NCBI GenBank assembly: GCA_947493005.1
Contig: CANLOY010000003.1
Coordinates: 372,001-436,000 of the forward strand
From: an uncultured Roseivirga sp.
Lineage (GTDB): Bacteria > Bacteroidota > Bacteroidia > Cytophagales > Cyclobacteriaceae
Length of the DNA: 64,000 nucleotides
Direction of reading: 5' to 3'
Positions 1-8,659 of the stretch are shown here, piece by piece. How positions within the stretch are numbered: position 1 is the first letter of the stretch; every line of letters begins with the position of its first letter. The notes beneath the pieces were generated by a model. That model made no database searches. It saw nothing but the letters and a program-made list of their open reading frames with translations, and was not told the origin of the DNA. The translations under genes and the position numbers were made by a program.

Positions 1-733
1 TTATAGCACGCAACCACATAGTCTTGCTGTTTGGATGGCTTGTTTCTCTGGCCAGGTATAAATATTCAATGCCAGAATCGTGCAATTTCTCTTTTAACTG
101 AGGCAGGTAATCTCTAAACTCCTGGATACATGGTCCGCAACTACTAAACCATAAATCCAGATACACCTTTTTATCTTTGAATTGTGGCAATGCAACTAAC
201 TCTTCTACTGACATGAATTTACCCTCAATAAAATCGTATGAACTATCACTATCTCCGCTCAATCCATTTTTAGTTGGACCGACAAAAAAATAAACAAACC
301 CTACCACACCTATCACCAATATTGACACTGCAGAAATTTTAAGCGCTTTTTTACTTCTGAATAAGAACCCTGTTGCTCCTCCCACTAGATAAGCCAAGAA
401 AATCCCTAAAGACTTTTTATGCCCATAAGGGTGCCACAAATGAGCTAGTTTTAATGAAGGGGATTCGGGAGAGGCCTCAAGACTAGCAAGTATATAGAGT
501 ACTACAGCAACCATATATATCAGAGCGAATGGTAATCCACTGTATACAAGAAAACTCTTCCATTCTTTCTTTTTAATTGCTCTCACCCCAATACTTGCAT
601 TCAGCAAGAAGGCAGATACACTGGCAACAATTAAAAACAAATCGGATACCTTGCCCATGCTGCCCCTTGTCAAAAGGTATATGCTTGTTGCAATTAAAGC
701 GAATCCCAATATGATTGCATTAGAGTTTTTCAT
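1..733 (-). CDS. Multi-pass membrane protein with C-terminal thioredoxin-like domain (partial, C-terminus off the window)
   Basis: Reading the minus strand from ATG at 733 gives 244 residues that run off the left edge without a stop. The first ~160 residues hold about five hydrophobic segments (near residues 4-21, 28-48, 62-85, 112-130 and 135-155). A thioredoxin-fold segment follows with the redox motif Cys199-Gly-Pro-Cys202, preceded by a typical YLDLWFSS strand. The family expectation is a TlpA/ResA-like thiol-disulfide oxidoreductase facing the periplasm. Most such proteins have a single anchor, so the five-segment membrane part is unusual. The substrate cannot be inferred. The gene is divergent from formate-tetrahydrofolate ligase, with 223 nt between the two starts. 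Confidence 0.8.
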   Translation of the reverse strand, partial: MKNSNAIILGFALIATSIYLLTRGSMGKVSDLFLIVASVSAFLLNASIGVRAIKKKEWKSFLVYSGLPFALIYMVAVVLYILASLEASPESPSLKLAHLWHPYGHKKSLGIFLAYLVGGATGFLFRSKKALKISAVSILVIGVVGFVYFFVGPTKNGLSGDSDSSYDFIEGKFMSVEELVALPQFKDKKVYLDLWFSSCGPCIQEFRDYLPQLKEKLHDSGIEYLYLARETSHPNSKTMWLRAI

Positions 734-956
734 TGATCAATTCTTAATGTTAACCGAGCAAGCCTGAATCATTTATGTCTTTGATTCGTCTTGAATTGTT
801 TTGGTTACATTTCTTTTAAAGAATTTATACTGAGCTATTATGATTACTGAATTCCCATCTTTGAACGAATTATTGATTTTGAAAATGTGAGTTTATAAAA
901 CATGACATTGAAAAACCGTCAATTCTTTTAACTTCACCGCTCGAAAATCAATCGGA

Positions 957-2645
957 ATGGAAAAAAAGACTCATAACTTCTCAGATATAGAAATTGCTCA
1001 ATCGGCAGAAATAAAACACATTAATGAAATTGCCAGCAAACTAGCGCTTTCTTCTGATGACCTGGAACACTACGGAAAACACAAAGCGAAACTTCCTTTG
1101 AGCCTACTTGATCAGAGTAAAATTGACAACAACAATTTGATTCTGGTAACGGCTATGACTCCCACTCCTGCCGGAGAAGGAAAAACCACAACTTCAATTG
1201 GTTTGTCGGAAGGTCTTAACCGAATTGGTAAGAAAACCACGGTTGTATTGAGAGAACCTTCGCTAGGACCTGTATTTGGAATTAAAGGAGGAGCCGCTGG
1301 AGGTGGGTATGCTCAGGTAATTCCAATGGAAGACATTAACCTCCACTTCACGGGAGATTTTTCGGCCGTAGAAAAAGCCAACAACTTACTTTCGGCACTG
1401 ATTGATAACAATATTCAGAGCAAAACACGCAATCTTAATATCGACCCGCGAACCATCGCATGGAAACGTGTAATGGATATGAATGATCGTTCTCTACGAG
1501 ACATCACAATTGGTTTAGGAGGAACAGCAAACGGTATTCCAAGACAAGACGGTTTCAATATTACACCAGCGTCAGAAGTAATGGCTATCCTATGTATGGC
1601 CGAAAGCTTTACAGACCTGAAAAAGCGTCTGGGAAATATTTTTATAGGTTATACTTTCGACAAGCAGCCTGTATATGCCAGAGACTTAAAAGCAGAAAAT
1701 GCAATGGCTATCTTACTTAAGGATGCTATTAAGCCAAATCTTGTCCAGACATTGGAGGGTAACCCTGCAATCATTCATGGAGGACCTTTTGCAAACATTG
1801 CTCAGGGTACTAATACTGTAATTGCTACCAAAATGGGGCTTTCTCTTTCAGATTATGTGGTAACAGAAGCTGGTTTTGGTGCTGATCTAGGAGCCGAAAA
1901 GTTCTTTGATATCAAATGTGCTTCTTCTGGCTTGAAGCCAAAAGCGGTTGTATTAGTAGCTACAATCAGGGCATTAAGACACCATGGCGGAGCTAAGAAA
2001 GAAGAGTACAATACACCGAGTGTGGATAGAATAAACACAGGTTTTCCTAACCTTGCTAAACATATTGAAAATCTTCAGAAGTTTGGCTTTAACCCTGTAG
2101 TAGCTATTAATGCATTCCCTTCAGATACTGATGAGGAAATAGAACTGGTCAAGAAAAAGTGTTCTGAAAAAGGAGTTCATGCTGTAGTAGCCAACGGATG
2201 GGCTTCTGGTGGAGAAGGAATGACTGACCTTGCCGAAGCTGTTATAGATACCATTGAGTCTTACCAGAATAATTTTCAACCGCTTTATGAATGGGATAGC
2301 CCAATCAAAGAAAAGATTGAAGTGATAGCCAGAGAAATATATGGTGCTGACCATGTAGAGTTTACTAAAAAGGCCACGCTTCAGATGAAACGTATTGAAA
2401 GGCTCGGTTTTGCCGATTTACCAATTTGTATGGCTAAAACTCAGAAGTCACTGAGTGACAATGAATCTTTGCATGGCAGACCAGAAGGCTTTTCAGTGAA
2501 TGTCAGAGAATTTGAGTATGCTACCGGAGCTGGTTTCATTATTCCAATATTAGGTCAGATGATGCGTATGCCCGGGCTTCCGGCTACGCCTGCATCGGAA
2601 GGTATGACCATTGATGATGATGGTGTAATTTCAGGGTTGTCGTAG
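957..2645 (+). CDS. fhs: Formate--tetrahydrofolate ligase
   Basis: The 562-aa protein matches formyltetrahydrofolate synthetase in length and motifs. It carries the ATP-binding loop TPTPAGEGKTTTS at residues 68-80 and the family segments EPSLGPVFGIKGGAAGGGY and GGPFANIAQG. It joins formate to tetrahydrofolate using ATP to make 10-formyl-THF in the cytoplasm, feeding one-carbon units into purine and fMet synthesis. Formate-handling genes (DUF7009, fdhD, mobA) lie about 600 nt downstream, which suggests a local formate theme, although the REP-like repeat and DUF559 gene intervene. The start ATG at 957 gives the expected N-terminus. Confidence 0.96.
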   Translation: MEKKTHNFSDIEIAQSAEIKHINEIASKLALSSDDLEHYGKHKAKLPLSLLDQSKIDNNNLILVTAMTPTPAGEGKTTTSIGLSEGLNRIGKKTTVVLREPSLGPVFGIKGGAAGGGYAQVIPMEDINLHFTGDFSAVEKANNLLSALIDNNIQSKTRNLNIDPRTIAWKRVMDMNDRSLRDITIGLGGTANGIPRQDGFNITPASEVMAILCMAESFTDLKKRLGNIFIGYTFDKQPVYARDLKAENAMAILLKDAIKPNLVQTLEGNPAIIHGGPFANIAQGTNTVIATKMGLSLSDYVVTEAGFGADLGAEKFFDIKCASSGLKPKAVVLVATIRALRHHGGAKKEEYNTPSVDRINTGFPNLAKHIENLQKFGFNPVVAINAFPSDTDEEIELVKKKCSEKGVHAVVANGWASGGEGMTDLAEAVIDTIESYQNNFQPLYEWDSPIKEKIEVIAREIYGADHVEFTKKATLQMKRIERLGFADLPICMAKTQKSLSDNESLHGRPEGFSVNVREFEYATGAGFIIPILGQMMRMPGLPATPASEGMTIDDDGVISGLS

Positions 2646-2663
2646 ACATATACTTAAATTCTA

Positions 2664-2742
2664 CCTCAACCCTAAAGGGTGAAGGATAATGTCTTGTTTT
2701 CAAAATGTAACTAAAGTGGGGCATCCCTTTAGGGAATGAGGG
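2664..2742. repeat. REP-like imperfect inverted repeat upstream of the DUF559 gene
   Basis: Two short palindromic units face each other. The left unit at 2664-2685 contains ACCCTAAAGGGT. The right unit at 2718-2742 contains TCCCTTTAGGGA. The reverse complement of the right unit reads CCCTCATTCCCTAAAGGG, which closely matches the left unit (CCTCAACCCTAAAGGG). Each unit can fold alone and the two can pair with each other across about 32 nt. The layout resembles bacterial REP/REPIN pairs. It sits exactly between the fhs stop and the DUF559 start. Confidence 0.55.
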
Positions 2743-2764
2743 TTTAGCAAATTTTAGTGAACAC

Positions 2765-3136
2765 ATGTCAGAGAAAACCATGTTTTATGGAGCGCCCCCT
2801 GTTGTATTTGAGAAAGCTCGACAGCTCAGAAACAATATGACCAAACATGAAACCATAATTTGGGAGCAGCTAAAAAGGAACAAGATTCTAGGACTTCGAT
2901 TTAAAGCACAACACCCCATTCATAAGTATGCGGTTGATTTTTACTGTCACAAACTCAGACTGGCAATTGAAATAGATGGAGAAAATCACCAAAAGCCAAG
3001 TCAGTTAGAATATGATGTTGGAAGAACAGCAGATTTGAATAATTTTGGAATACATGTCATGAGGTTTACAAACTTAGAAGTTGAATCTAATCTTGAAAAT
3101 GTAGTAGAGCAGATTCGAGCTTTCTGTGAAACCTAA
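2765..3136 (+). CDS. DUF559 domain protein (Vsr/PD-(D/E)XK nuclease-like)
   Basis: This 123-aa protein has the DUF559 pattern. An N-terminal helix (EKARQLRNNMTKHETIIWEQL) is followed by a core with LGLRFKAQHPI, YAVDFYCHKLRLAIEIDG and VMRFTN. The Asp/Glu residues in AVDFYC and AIEIDGENH fit the catalytic core of the very-short-patch-repair endonuclease fold. The domain is common as an isolated gene in Bacteroidota and its cellular role is not established. The start at 2765 is the first ATG after the inverted repeat; a second ATG lies six codons later. No restriction or transposase partner is visible nearby. Confidence 0.85.
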   Translation: MSEKTMFYGAPPVVFEKARQLRNNMTKHETIIWEQLKRNKILGLRFKAQHPIHKYAVDFYCHKLRLAIEIDGENHQKPSQLEYDVGRTADLNNFGIHVMRFTNLEVESNLENVVEQIRAFCET

Positions 3137-3162
3137 CAAAACCTTACCATACAAAAACCGAA

Positions 3163-3186
3163 CTAACCACCGCATTAGATGGTTAG
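3163..3186 (+). terminator. Weak hairpin after the DUF559 gene
   Basis: CTAACCA (3163-3169) and TGGTTAG (3180-3186) form a 7-bp stem with a 10-nt loop. Only a mixed A/T stretch (TATTAAATAA) follows instead of a clean T run, so this is a weak terminator candidate. Confidence 0.3.
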
Positions 3187-3217
3187 TATTAAATAACTGT
3201 CTCTAAAGCTAAGACAA

Positions 3218-3574
3218 ATGAAAATCAGAATTAATGGAGATACCATTCGAATGAGGTTAACACCAGAAGAAGTTACTTCATTAGTAAAAACTGGTAGTAT
3301 TTCCGATTCTTGCCAGTTTCCAAATGCAACACTTCGTTATGGAATCTCCACATCTGAGGAAGGAACCATTTCGGCAAGGTTTACTGAAAATCATATTGGC
3401 ATTTCGGTTCCGGCCAATCAACTGAATGATTGGGATTCCGACAACCGTGTTGGGTTTGAACATAAGCTTGATGACAGACTTTTGATTCTGATCGAAAAAG
3501 ATTTCCAATGCCTTCATCCAAGAAAGCATGAGAACGAAGATCACCTCTACCCTAACCCAACAGCCACAAAATGA
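3218..3574 (+). CDS. DUF7009 family small protein next to fdhD
   Basis: This 118-aa soluble protein has no signal peptide. I recognise it as the small DUF7009-type protein that accompanies formate dehydrogenase genes in Bacteroidota. It begins MKIRINGDTIRMRL and has a conserved-looking tail around Cys98-Leu-His100 (FQCLHPR), followed by an acidic stretch and a YPNP motif. Its last codon overlaps the fdhD start (ATGA at 3571-3574), so the two are probably translationally coupled. Function is unknown; the context suggests a role in assembling or matching formate dehydrogenase to its cofactor. The Cys/His pair could bind metal or sulfur, which is speculation. Confidence 0.7.
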   Translation: MKIRINGDTIRMRLTPEEVTSLVKTGSISDSCQFPNATLRYGISTSEEGTISARFTENHIGISVPANQLNDWDSDNRVGFEHKLDDRLLILIEKDFQCLHPRKHENEDHLYPNPTATK

Positions 3575-4395
3575 AACAAACTCTCAATGCTTCAATTAGT
3601 AATATCAAGATCAAAAAAGTCTTCTCAGACAGTTTAGAGGAGATTGATGATGCCGTTGCTATAGAAGCTCCTCTTGAGATCAGGCTAAGGAACGAAAGTG
3701 ATCTTTTAGGTAAATCTATTTCCGTGACTATGAGAACCCCAGGAAATGATGAACTACTGGCTCTTGGGTTTTTATTTACAGAAGGAATACTTTCAGATTA
3801 CGAATCGGTACTGGCAGCGGATATTACAGAAGAAAATGTAATAGAAGTGGTTGTAAAGGATGGGACACCAATTCAACTCGATAAAACAGATCGGAATTTC
3901 TATACCACATCAAGCTGTGGTGTATGTGGTAAATCGTCCATTGATGCCATAAAAGTTAAAAGTAGCTTTTCGATTAAAGAAACCACTTCTGTGGTAGATA
4001 GAAAAACCTTGTTTGATTTACAGCAAAAGATAATTGCTGAACAATCAGCTTTTACAAAAACTGGAGGTATTCACGCTTCTGCTTTATTTGATTTATCAGG
4101 AAATTTAATAGCTATTAGGGAAGATGTAGGGCGTCACAATGCCATGGACAAACTCATTGGAGAATGCTGGCAAAAAGGCCTTGCCCCTCTGAATAACTAT
4201 GTGCTAATGCTTAGTGGAAGAGCCAGTTTCGAGCTTATACAAAAAGCCACTATGGCTGGTATTCCAATTATATGTAGCGTAGGTGCTCCTTCAAGTCTTG
4301 CTATTGAGTTAGCTCAGGAAAATAATCACACCCTTGTTGGCTTTTTGAAAACCGATAGGTTCAATATTTACTGTGGCCATCATCGCATCGGGTAA
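3571..4395 (+). CDS. fdhD: Formate dehydrogenase accessory sulfurtransferase FdhD
   Basis: The 274-aa protein has the FdhD signature: the active-site SSCGVCGKS with Cys116 and Cys119, the early RTPGNDELLALGFLFTEGI segment, REDVGRHNAMDKLIG, and the ending LVGFLKTDRFNIY. FdhD carries sulfur from a cysteine desulfurase to the molybdenum bis-guanine-dinucleotide cofactor before it enters formate dehydrogenase. It overlaps DUF7009 by 4 nt and is followed after 26 nt by mobA. The formate dehydrogenase catalytic subunit is not in this window. Confidence 0.95.
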   Translation: MKQTLNASISNIKIKKVFSDSLEEIDDAVAIEAPLEIRLRNESDLLGKSISVTMRTPGNDELLALGFLFTEGILSDYESVLAADITEENVIEVVVKDGTPIQLDKTDRNFYTTSSCGVCGKSSIDAIKVKSSFSIKETTSVVDRKTLFDLQQKIIAEQSAFTKTGGIHASALFDLSGNLIAIREDVGRHNAMDKLIGECWQKGLAPLNNYVLMLSGRASFELIQKATMAGIPIICSVGAPSSLAIELAQENNHTLVGFLKTDRFNIYCGHHRIG

Positions 4396-4421
4396 TTGGT
4401 CTTCTTCTTAAATTTGGAGCA

Positions 4422-4982
4422 ATGGTGAACTCTGGGGTGACAGGTTTAATTCTAGTAGGTGGACAAAGTTCACGTATGGGGCAAGATAAAGCCTTTGTTG
4501 AATGGCAAGGCAAACCACTTCTGGAAACAGCCGTAAAGAAGATTGAATCCATCACTCCTAGTTTTTCTCTATCTGTCAACAGACATCAGTATAATCAACT
4601 AAATTCCTCATACAATTGTATAGTTGATACTCATTTAAATAAAGGGCCATTAGGAGGTATTCTAAGTGCACTTGAAGCGTTACAAACTGACCTGTTTGTG
4701 GTTCCAATAGATATGCCTCAACTAACAAAAGAGGTTTTGAAAGCGATACTTGATAAAGGTAAATCAAGCCGGTCTATCACAGCTTATAAACATGTTAAAA
4801 GCAATTCATGGGAGCCTCTCCCATCCTTTTGGCCAAGAGAAGCAATTAACCATGTCGCTACAACCATTCTATCAGAAGATGTGTCATTAAAAAAACTTCT
4901 TGATACTCATGGTACGGCTTTAAATATTACTTTTGATCAAAGTATTGTTCAGAATATAAATAGGCCCGAAGATTTGTGTTAA
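4422..4982 (+). CDS. mobA: Molybdenum cofactor guanylyltransferase MobA-like
   Basis: This 186-aa nucleotidyltransferase-fold protein carries the consensus LVGGQSSRMGQDKA at residues 11-24 (nucleotide-binding loop with the RMG.DK signature), GPLGG at 75-79 and the metal-binding PIDMP near Asp97. It would link GMP to molybdopterin to form the guanine dinucleotide cofactor used by DMSO-reductase-family enzymes such as formate dehydrogenase. It lies 26 nt after fdhD and probably shares its transcript. It is close to the usual MobA length. A different substrate among MobA-like NTP transferases is possible, but the fdhD context favours MobA. Confidence 0.88.
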   Translation: MVNSGVTGLILVGGQSSRMGQDKAFVEWQGKPLLETAVKKIESITPSFSLSVNRHQYNQLNSSYNCIVDTHLNKGPLGGILSALEALQTDLFVVPIDMPQLTKEVLKAILDKGKSSRSITAYKHVKSNSWEPLPSFWPREAINHVATTILSEDVSLKKLLDTHGTALNITFDQSIVQNINRPEDLC

Positions 4983-5020
4983 TGCATCGTCACAATGAAG
5001 CCTGAGTAAAGAGATTTACT

Positions 5021-8000
5021 ATGGTTTTTATGATGCATTTGATAAAAAACTGGTTTGCCGGTTTTCTGATTTTCATTGGAGTATTATTCTTCCCTGACTT
5101 TATCAAGTCACAGGAATTAGATCATTCGATATTACTAAGAAATCACAACGAACCTGGGTACGATATTTCAACTCGGCTTGTCAGTTCTGTTGTCAACAGC
5201 AAAGGAAACTTGGTTTCGCTGGTGCACTCCAGTGGAGGTACCAGTAGCTTTTACACAGATGTAGAAGCTCCCAACGAACAATTCCGAATCAATGCAAATG
5301 AATACTTACTCTTCGAGTCCAATCATGAAGGCAATATTACTTGGAAAACAGCCATAACTTTTAAGAATCTCAACCCTTCGGATCCCGGAAATGCTATAAT
5401 CAGATTCATGAATTCGGATGATAATGAAAACTACTACATCACAATTCAAACCAATGGTGCTCTCGGTGTAGAATTTAATGGTATTCAGCAATTCAGAGTA
5501 CAATCGCCTACACTAACATCTTCCAGGCTTACAACGTTCAAGGTTAGTCCCCAAGGTCAATACATAAACATAACATTCTCAAGTATACCCACCAGGCTTC
5601 ATAGATACCTTTCGGTTATAATTAAGAACAACCTTATTTATTCTCTGTATTCAAGATATGAAAGTAATCCCAACCCAAATGTTGAATGTCAGAACCTAAG
5701 AGAGGTAATTGAAATAAGATCGCTAGATGGCCAGTTAATTAAGGAAACAGCTTTTAGCGCAAAGGATATTGAAAGCTCAGGAGATGATGTTTGCACCGGC
5801 AACACCAATGAGAGCTTTCTAATCGATGGACTCGATGTAGACCATAATGGAAACATCTATTTATCCGGACACCTGAGAGGAGCTTTTTCCTCTTCATTGC
5901 ATAGAAGCATTACCGCATCGGCTGATGAACACTTTAATATACTCGTTAAGCTTAATCGTGATTTCGTTTTCCAATGGTATAGAGTCATTTCTTCCAATAA
6001 CAGGGCTCACCGACAACATCAGGTAATGGAATCTGGAGATGTACTATTCTATAACATTACGAACAATGTCCCTATTTATAAATTCAATAAAACCGGAACC
6101 GAGATCAACACTACAAGCTATACTAAGCTTTCAGCTAATCTTACTGTTTCTTTATCTAAGGTGAATCCCGATGGTAACCTGGATTGGGTCAGTTTCTTCG
6201 ATCGGCCTATAAGAATCGCTACTGACAATTCTAATAATGAGCAGAACATATGGGTTTATATTCCAACACTAAGAAACAGGTCAGATGCCTTTGTATACTA
6301 TAACCCGGCTCAAGAGGAACAAAGCTTGAAGAATGAAAAATACCCCAATATTCAATCTCAGGTAGGCTACCTAAGGCTTGACGAAAATGGACAATATATA
6401 GGCCATAGGTTTCTCGCATTGCTTACCAACGGAGTCAGAGACATGATGTTTCCTACTTTACATCCACTCAATGTAGACTGTAAAGAGTTCTATATCACTG
6501 GTAGATTTATTGGTACAGCAGATATCTCTTTTGAACAAAATGTGGAAACCGTTACCAGTGAATCTGAAGGAGATGTAGTTATTGCCAAATATTCCAATGC
6601 TCCTCCAACAATTGAAGTTGACAACTCAGATAATGAGCAATGTCCTGAAAGCACTGCGTTGATTCCTTTTACTGTAACAGATGAAAATAATCGAAGTTTA
6701 AGGTTCAGTGTAGCATCAGATAATCAATCCATTTTACCAAATGATAACCTGTCAATAATTAATGAAAATGGTCAGTACCAAATTCGGGTCATTGCGGGAC
6801 AAGTCAGTGGCAATTTCAATGTTATTCTCACCGTGACTGATGAGTGTGATATTACAATTGAAGAAATCATACCCCGAATTATCACAACACCTCCTTCTCC
6901 TCCCCTTATCCTAAATACCGAACGATTGTACAACCTATGTGAGCATGAAACGGCAGACCTTACCACATCAATAGACAACCCATTATGGTCCAATGGAGCT
7001 ACCACTAAGACCATTACAGTAGATCAACCAGGTCTTTACTGGGCTCAAGCCAGAGGGGGGAATGGTTGTTTAAGCCTGAATTCAGATACTGTTGAAGTGG
7101 TGGTTTTCAGAACATCAGTTAAACCCATTGTAACCACATCAGGCCCAACAGTCTTATGTGAAGGAGAATCTGTTATTCTCACTACTAACCTGGATAGAAA
7201 CATTGTGTGGTCAAACGGAGAAACAACTCCATCCATAACTGTGACGGAAAGTGGAATCTATTCTGTTTATCAAAGTTCTGTACGCTGTGGCGATGGTCTA
7301 AGTTCAGACCCTATTGAAGTGATAGTCCATCCAATTCCTCAAAAACCACTGATACAGGTAGAGGGTAATCTAGCGTTTTGCCAAGGCAGTAGTGTTACAT
7401 TAACCGCACCCTCGGCAGATGGAGTAAGGTGGAGCAATGGTTCAACAGATCAAAGCATTGTGGTAAACCAATCAGGAGAGTACTGGCTTCAAATGGAAGT
7501 AAATGGATGTCTAAGCCCAGTATCTGACATGTTGGAAATAATGGTCTCCCCAGATTTCAACCTCAATCTTACTTCAGACATCACAATCTGTACAGGCTTT
7601 GAAGAATTAACCCTCCAGCCACAAGTAGATGAACCCGATGTTGATTATTTATGGTCTGATGGTTCCACCTTCTCTACATTAGTCGTTACGCAAGCAGGAG
7701 AATACTGGTTAGATGCGAGTAATGGAGTTTGTGAAAAAGACAGGATTTATGTTAAAGTAAAACATGCCTGCTATCCTAAAGTCTATATTCCAAATGCGTT
7801 CAGCCCAAATGATGATGGTATCAATGACACCTTTGAAGTTATTGGTATTCGAATGATATCGTTCAAAATGCAAATATTCAACAAGTGGGGCTTATTGCTG
7901 TTTGAAACAAACTCACTCAACAAACAATGGAATGGTAAATACAAAGCTCAAGATGTCCCTTCCGGTGGTTATACCTATAAGATTATCTATTCAGGAGAAG

Positions 8001-8056
8001 ATGAGAACGGACCTATTGAGTTTGTAAAAAGAGGTAATTTTAAATTATTGAGGTAG
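5021..8056 (+). CDS. Large secreted protein with Ig-like repeats and T9SS type B C-terminal sorting domain
   Basis: The 1011-aa protein begins with a signal peptide (hydrophobic residues about 13-27, ending near IKSQ). A ~540-residue N-terminal part of beta type contains segments such as GLDVDHNGNIYLSGHL, which resemble beta-propeller repeats. A cadherin-like stretch follows near 545-620. Four repeats of ~74 residues are centred on WSNG/WSDG near residues 656, 729, 803 and 876, each followed by a V..SG.YW motif. The C-terminal ~90 residues (IPNAFSPNDDGINDTFEV through W.G.Y to a final RGNFKLLR) match the CHU_C/gliding-motility type B signal that directs export through the T9SS. It is probably a cell-surface or released adhesin; the ligand is unknown. 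ATGs at 5030 and 5033 are alternative starts. Confidence 0.85.
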   Translation: MVFMMHLIKNWFAGFLIFIGVLFFPDFIKSQELDHSILLRNHNEPGYDISTRLVSSVVNSKGNLVSLVHSSGGTSSFYTDVEAPNEQFRINANEYLLFESNHEGNITWKTAITFKNLNPSDPGNAIIRFMNSDDNENYYITIQTNGALGVEFNGIQQFRVQSPTLTSSRLTTFKVSPQGQYINITFSSIPTRLHRYLSVIIKNNLIYSLYSRYESNPNPNVECQNLREVIEIRSLDGQLIKETAFSAKDIESSGDDVCTGNTNESFLIDGLDVDHNGNIYLSGHLRGAFSSSLHRSITASADEHFNILVKLNRDFVFQWYRVISSNNRAHRQHQVMESGDVLFYNITNNVPIYKFNKTGTEINTTSYTKLSANLTVSLSKVNPDGNLDWVSFFDRPIRIATDNSNNEQNIWVYIPTLRNRSDAFVYYNPAQEEQSLKNEKYPNIQSQVGYLRLDENGQYIGHRFLALLTNGVRDMMFPTLHPLNVDCKEFYITGRFIGTADISFEQNVETVTSESEGDVVIAKYSNAPPTIEVDNSDNEQCPESTALIPFTVTDENNRSLRFSVASDNQSILPNDNLSIINENGQYQIRVIAGQVSGNFNVILTVTDECDITIEEIIPRIITTPPSPPLILNTERLYNLCEHETADLTTSIDNPLWSNGATTKTITVDQPGLYWAQARGGNGCLSLNSDTVEVVVFRTSVKPIVTTSGPTVLCEGESVILTTNLDRNIVWSNGETTPSITVTESGIYSVYQSSVRCGDGLSSDPIEVIVHPIPQKPLIQVEGNLAFCQGSSVTLTAPSADGVRWSNGSTDQSIVVNQSGEYWLQMEVNGCLSPVSDMLEIMVSPDFNLNLTSDITICTGFEELTLQPQVDEPDVDYLWSDGSTFSTLVVTQAGEYWLDASNGVCEKDRIYVKVKHACYPKVYIPNAFSPNDDGINDTFEVIGIRMISFKMQIFNKWGLLLFETNSLNKQWNGKYKAQDVPSGGYTYKIIYSGEDENGPIEFVKRGNFKLLR

Positions 8057-8124
8057 TATCTACCTAATGATAATTCCAACCTTTTCTCTTACTACAGGGT
8101 CAAAGCAGTAAAAGAAATATTATT

Positions 8125-8460
8125 ATGAAAAGGTCAATTTTATTACTTATGTCCATTGGTTTATTTACGTTTTCATCATGTGATGATAATTCATTTCCCG
8201 ATGATCTACCTTCGTGTTTAGAAGAGCAGGTTAAACAGGTTATGTTATCAAGTCATAGTGAAACAAAACTGGAGCTTTACCTCTACAAAGGAGAAAACGT
8301 GTATATGGTAAATGAAAAAGCTGTTTACCCAGATAAGTTGACAAGAGTGCTTAATGAAAAATGTGAAGTAGTTTGTGAATTTGGTGGAATAGCAGGACTC
8401 AATACCTGTCCGGACTTCTCAGAAAATGCTGAATTTGTAAGAGTAGTCTGGGAGAAATAA
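8125..8460 (+). CDS. Small lipoprotein, DUF6970-like
   Basis: The 111-aa protein has a lipoprotein signal (MKRSILLLMSIGLFTFSSC, lipobox FSSC) and a compact domain with four further Cys (positions in PSCLEE, KCEVVC and NTCPDF) plus the motif VCEFGG.AG...CPDF. This fits the Bacteroidota DUF6970 pattern, in which an N-terminal segment is followed by NC..IC.FGGI.G...CPDF. Function is unknown. It lies 68 nt after the T9SS protein and could be cotranscribed with it. The paired cysteines suggest a disulfide-stabilised periplasmic or surface domain. Confidence 0.7.
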   Translation: MKRSILLLMSIGLFTFSSCDDNSFPDDLPSCLEEQVKQVMLSSHSETKLELYLYKGENVYMVNEKAVYPDKLTRVLNEKCEVVCEFGGIAGLNTCPDFSENAEFVRVVWEK

Positions 8461-8505
8461 CCCCTACCTTCCCCAAAAGATATTCTTACATTTTTTATTT
8501 GAATA

Positions 8506-8554
8506 CTTCGGCAATAACTGATGATTTTTCTTTGTACAAGCTTCGGTTATTGCC
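8506..8554. repeat. Inverted repeat with long loop upstream of the DUF1080 gene
   Basis: GGCAATAAC (8510-8518) pairs perfectly with GTTATTGCC (8546-8554) across a 27-nt loop. Both arms are preceded by CTTCGG or CTTCG, giving an additional short direct repeat. No T run follows. It may be a structured leader of the DUF1080 mRNA or a weak terminator for the upstream gene. Confidence 0.35.
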
Positions 8555-8659
8555 ACAAAATTCTACCTATATATACTTATCCAAACGATTGCAGTATCTG
8601 TAAGCATTAATTGATACTGCTTAAGATGAAATCATTAAATTAGGTGCAAAACCTTAACA

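Noticed and set aside
5021-8056. The ~74-residue WSNG repeats as a CRISPR-like or DNA-level repeat
   Set aside because: The similarity is at protein level only; nucleotide sequences of the repeats differ widely, as expected for Ig-like domains.
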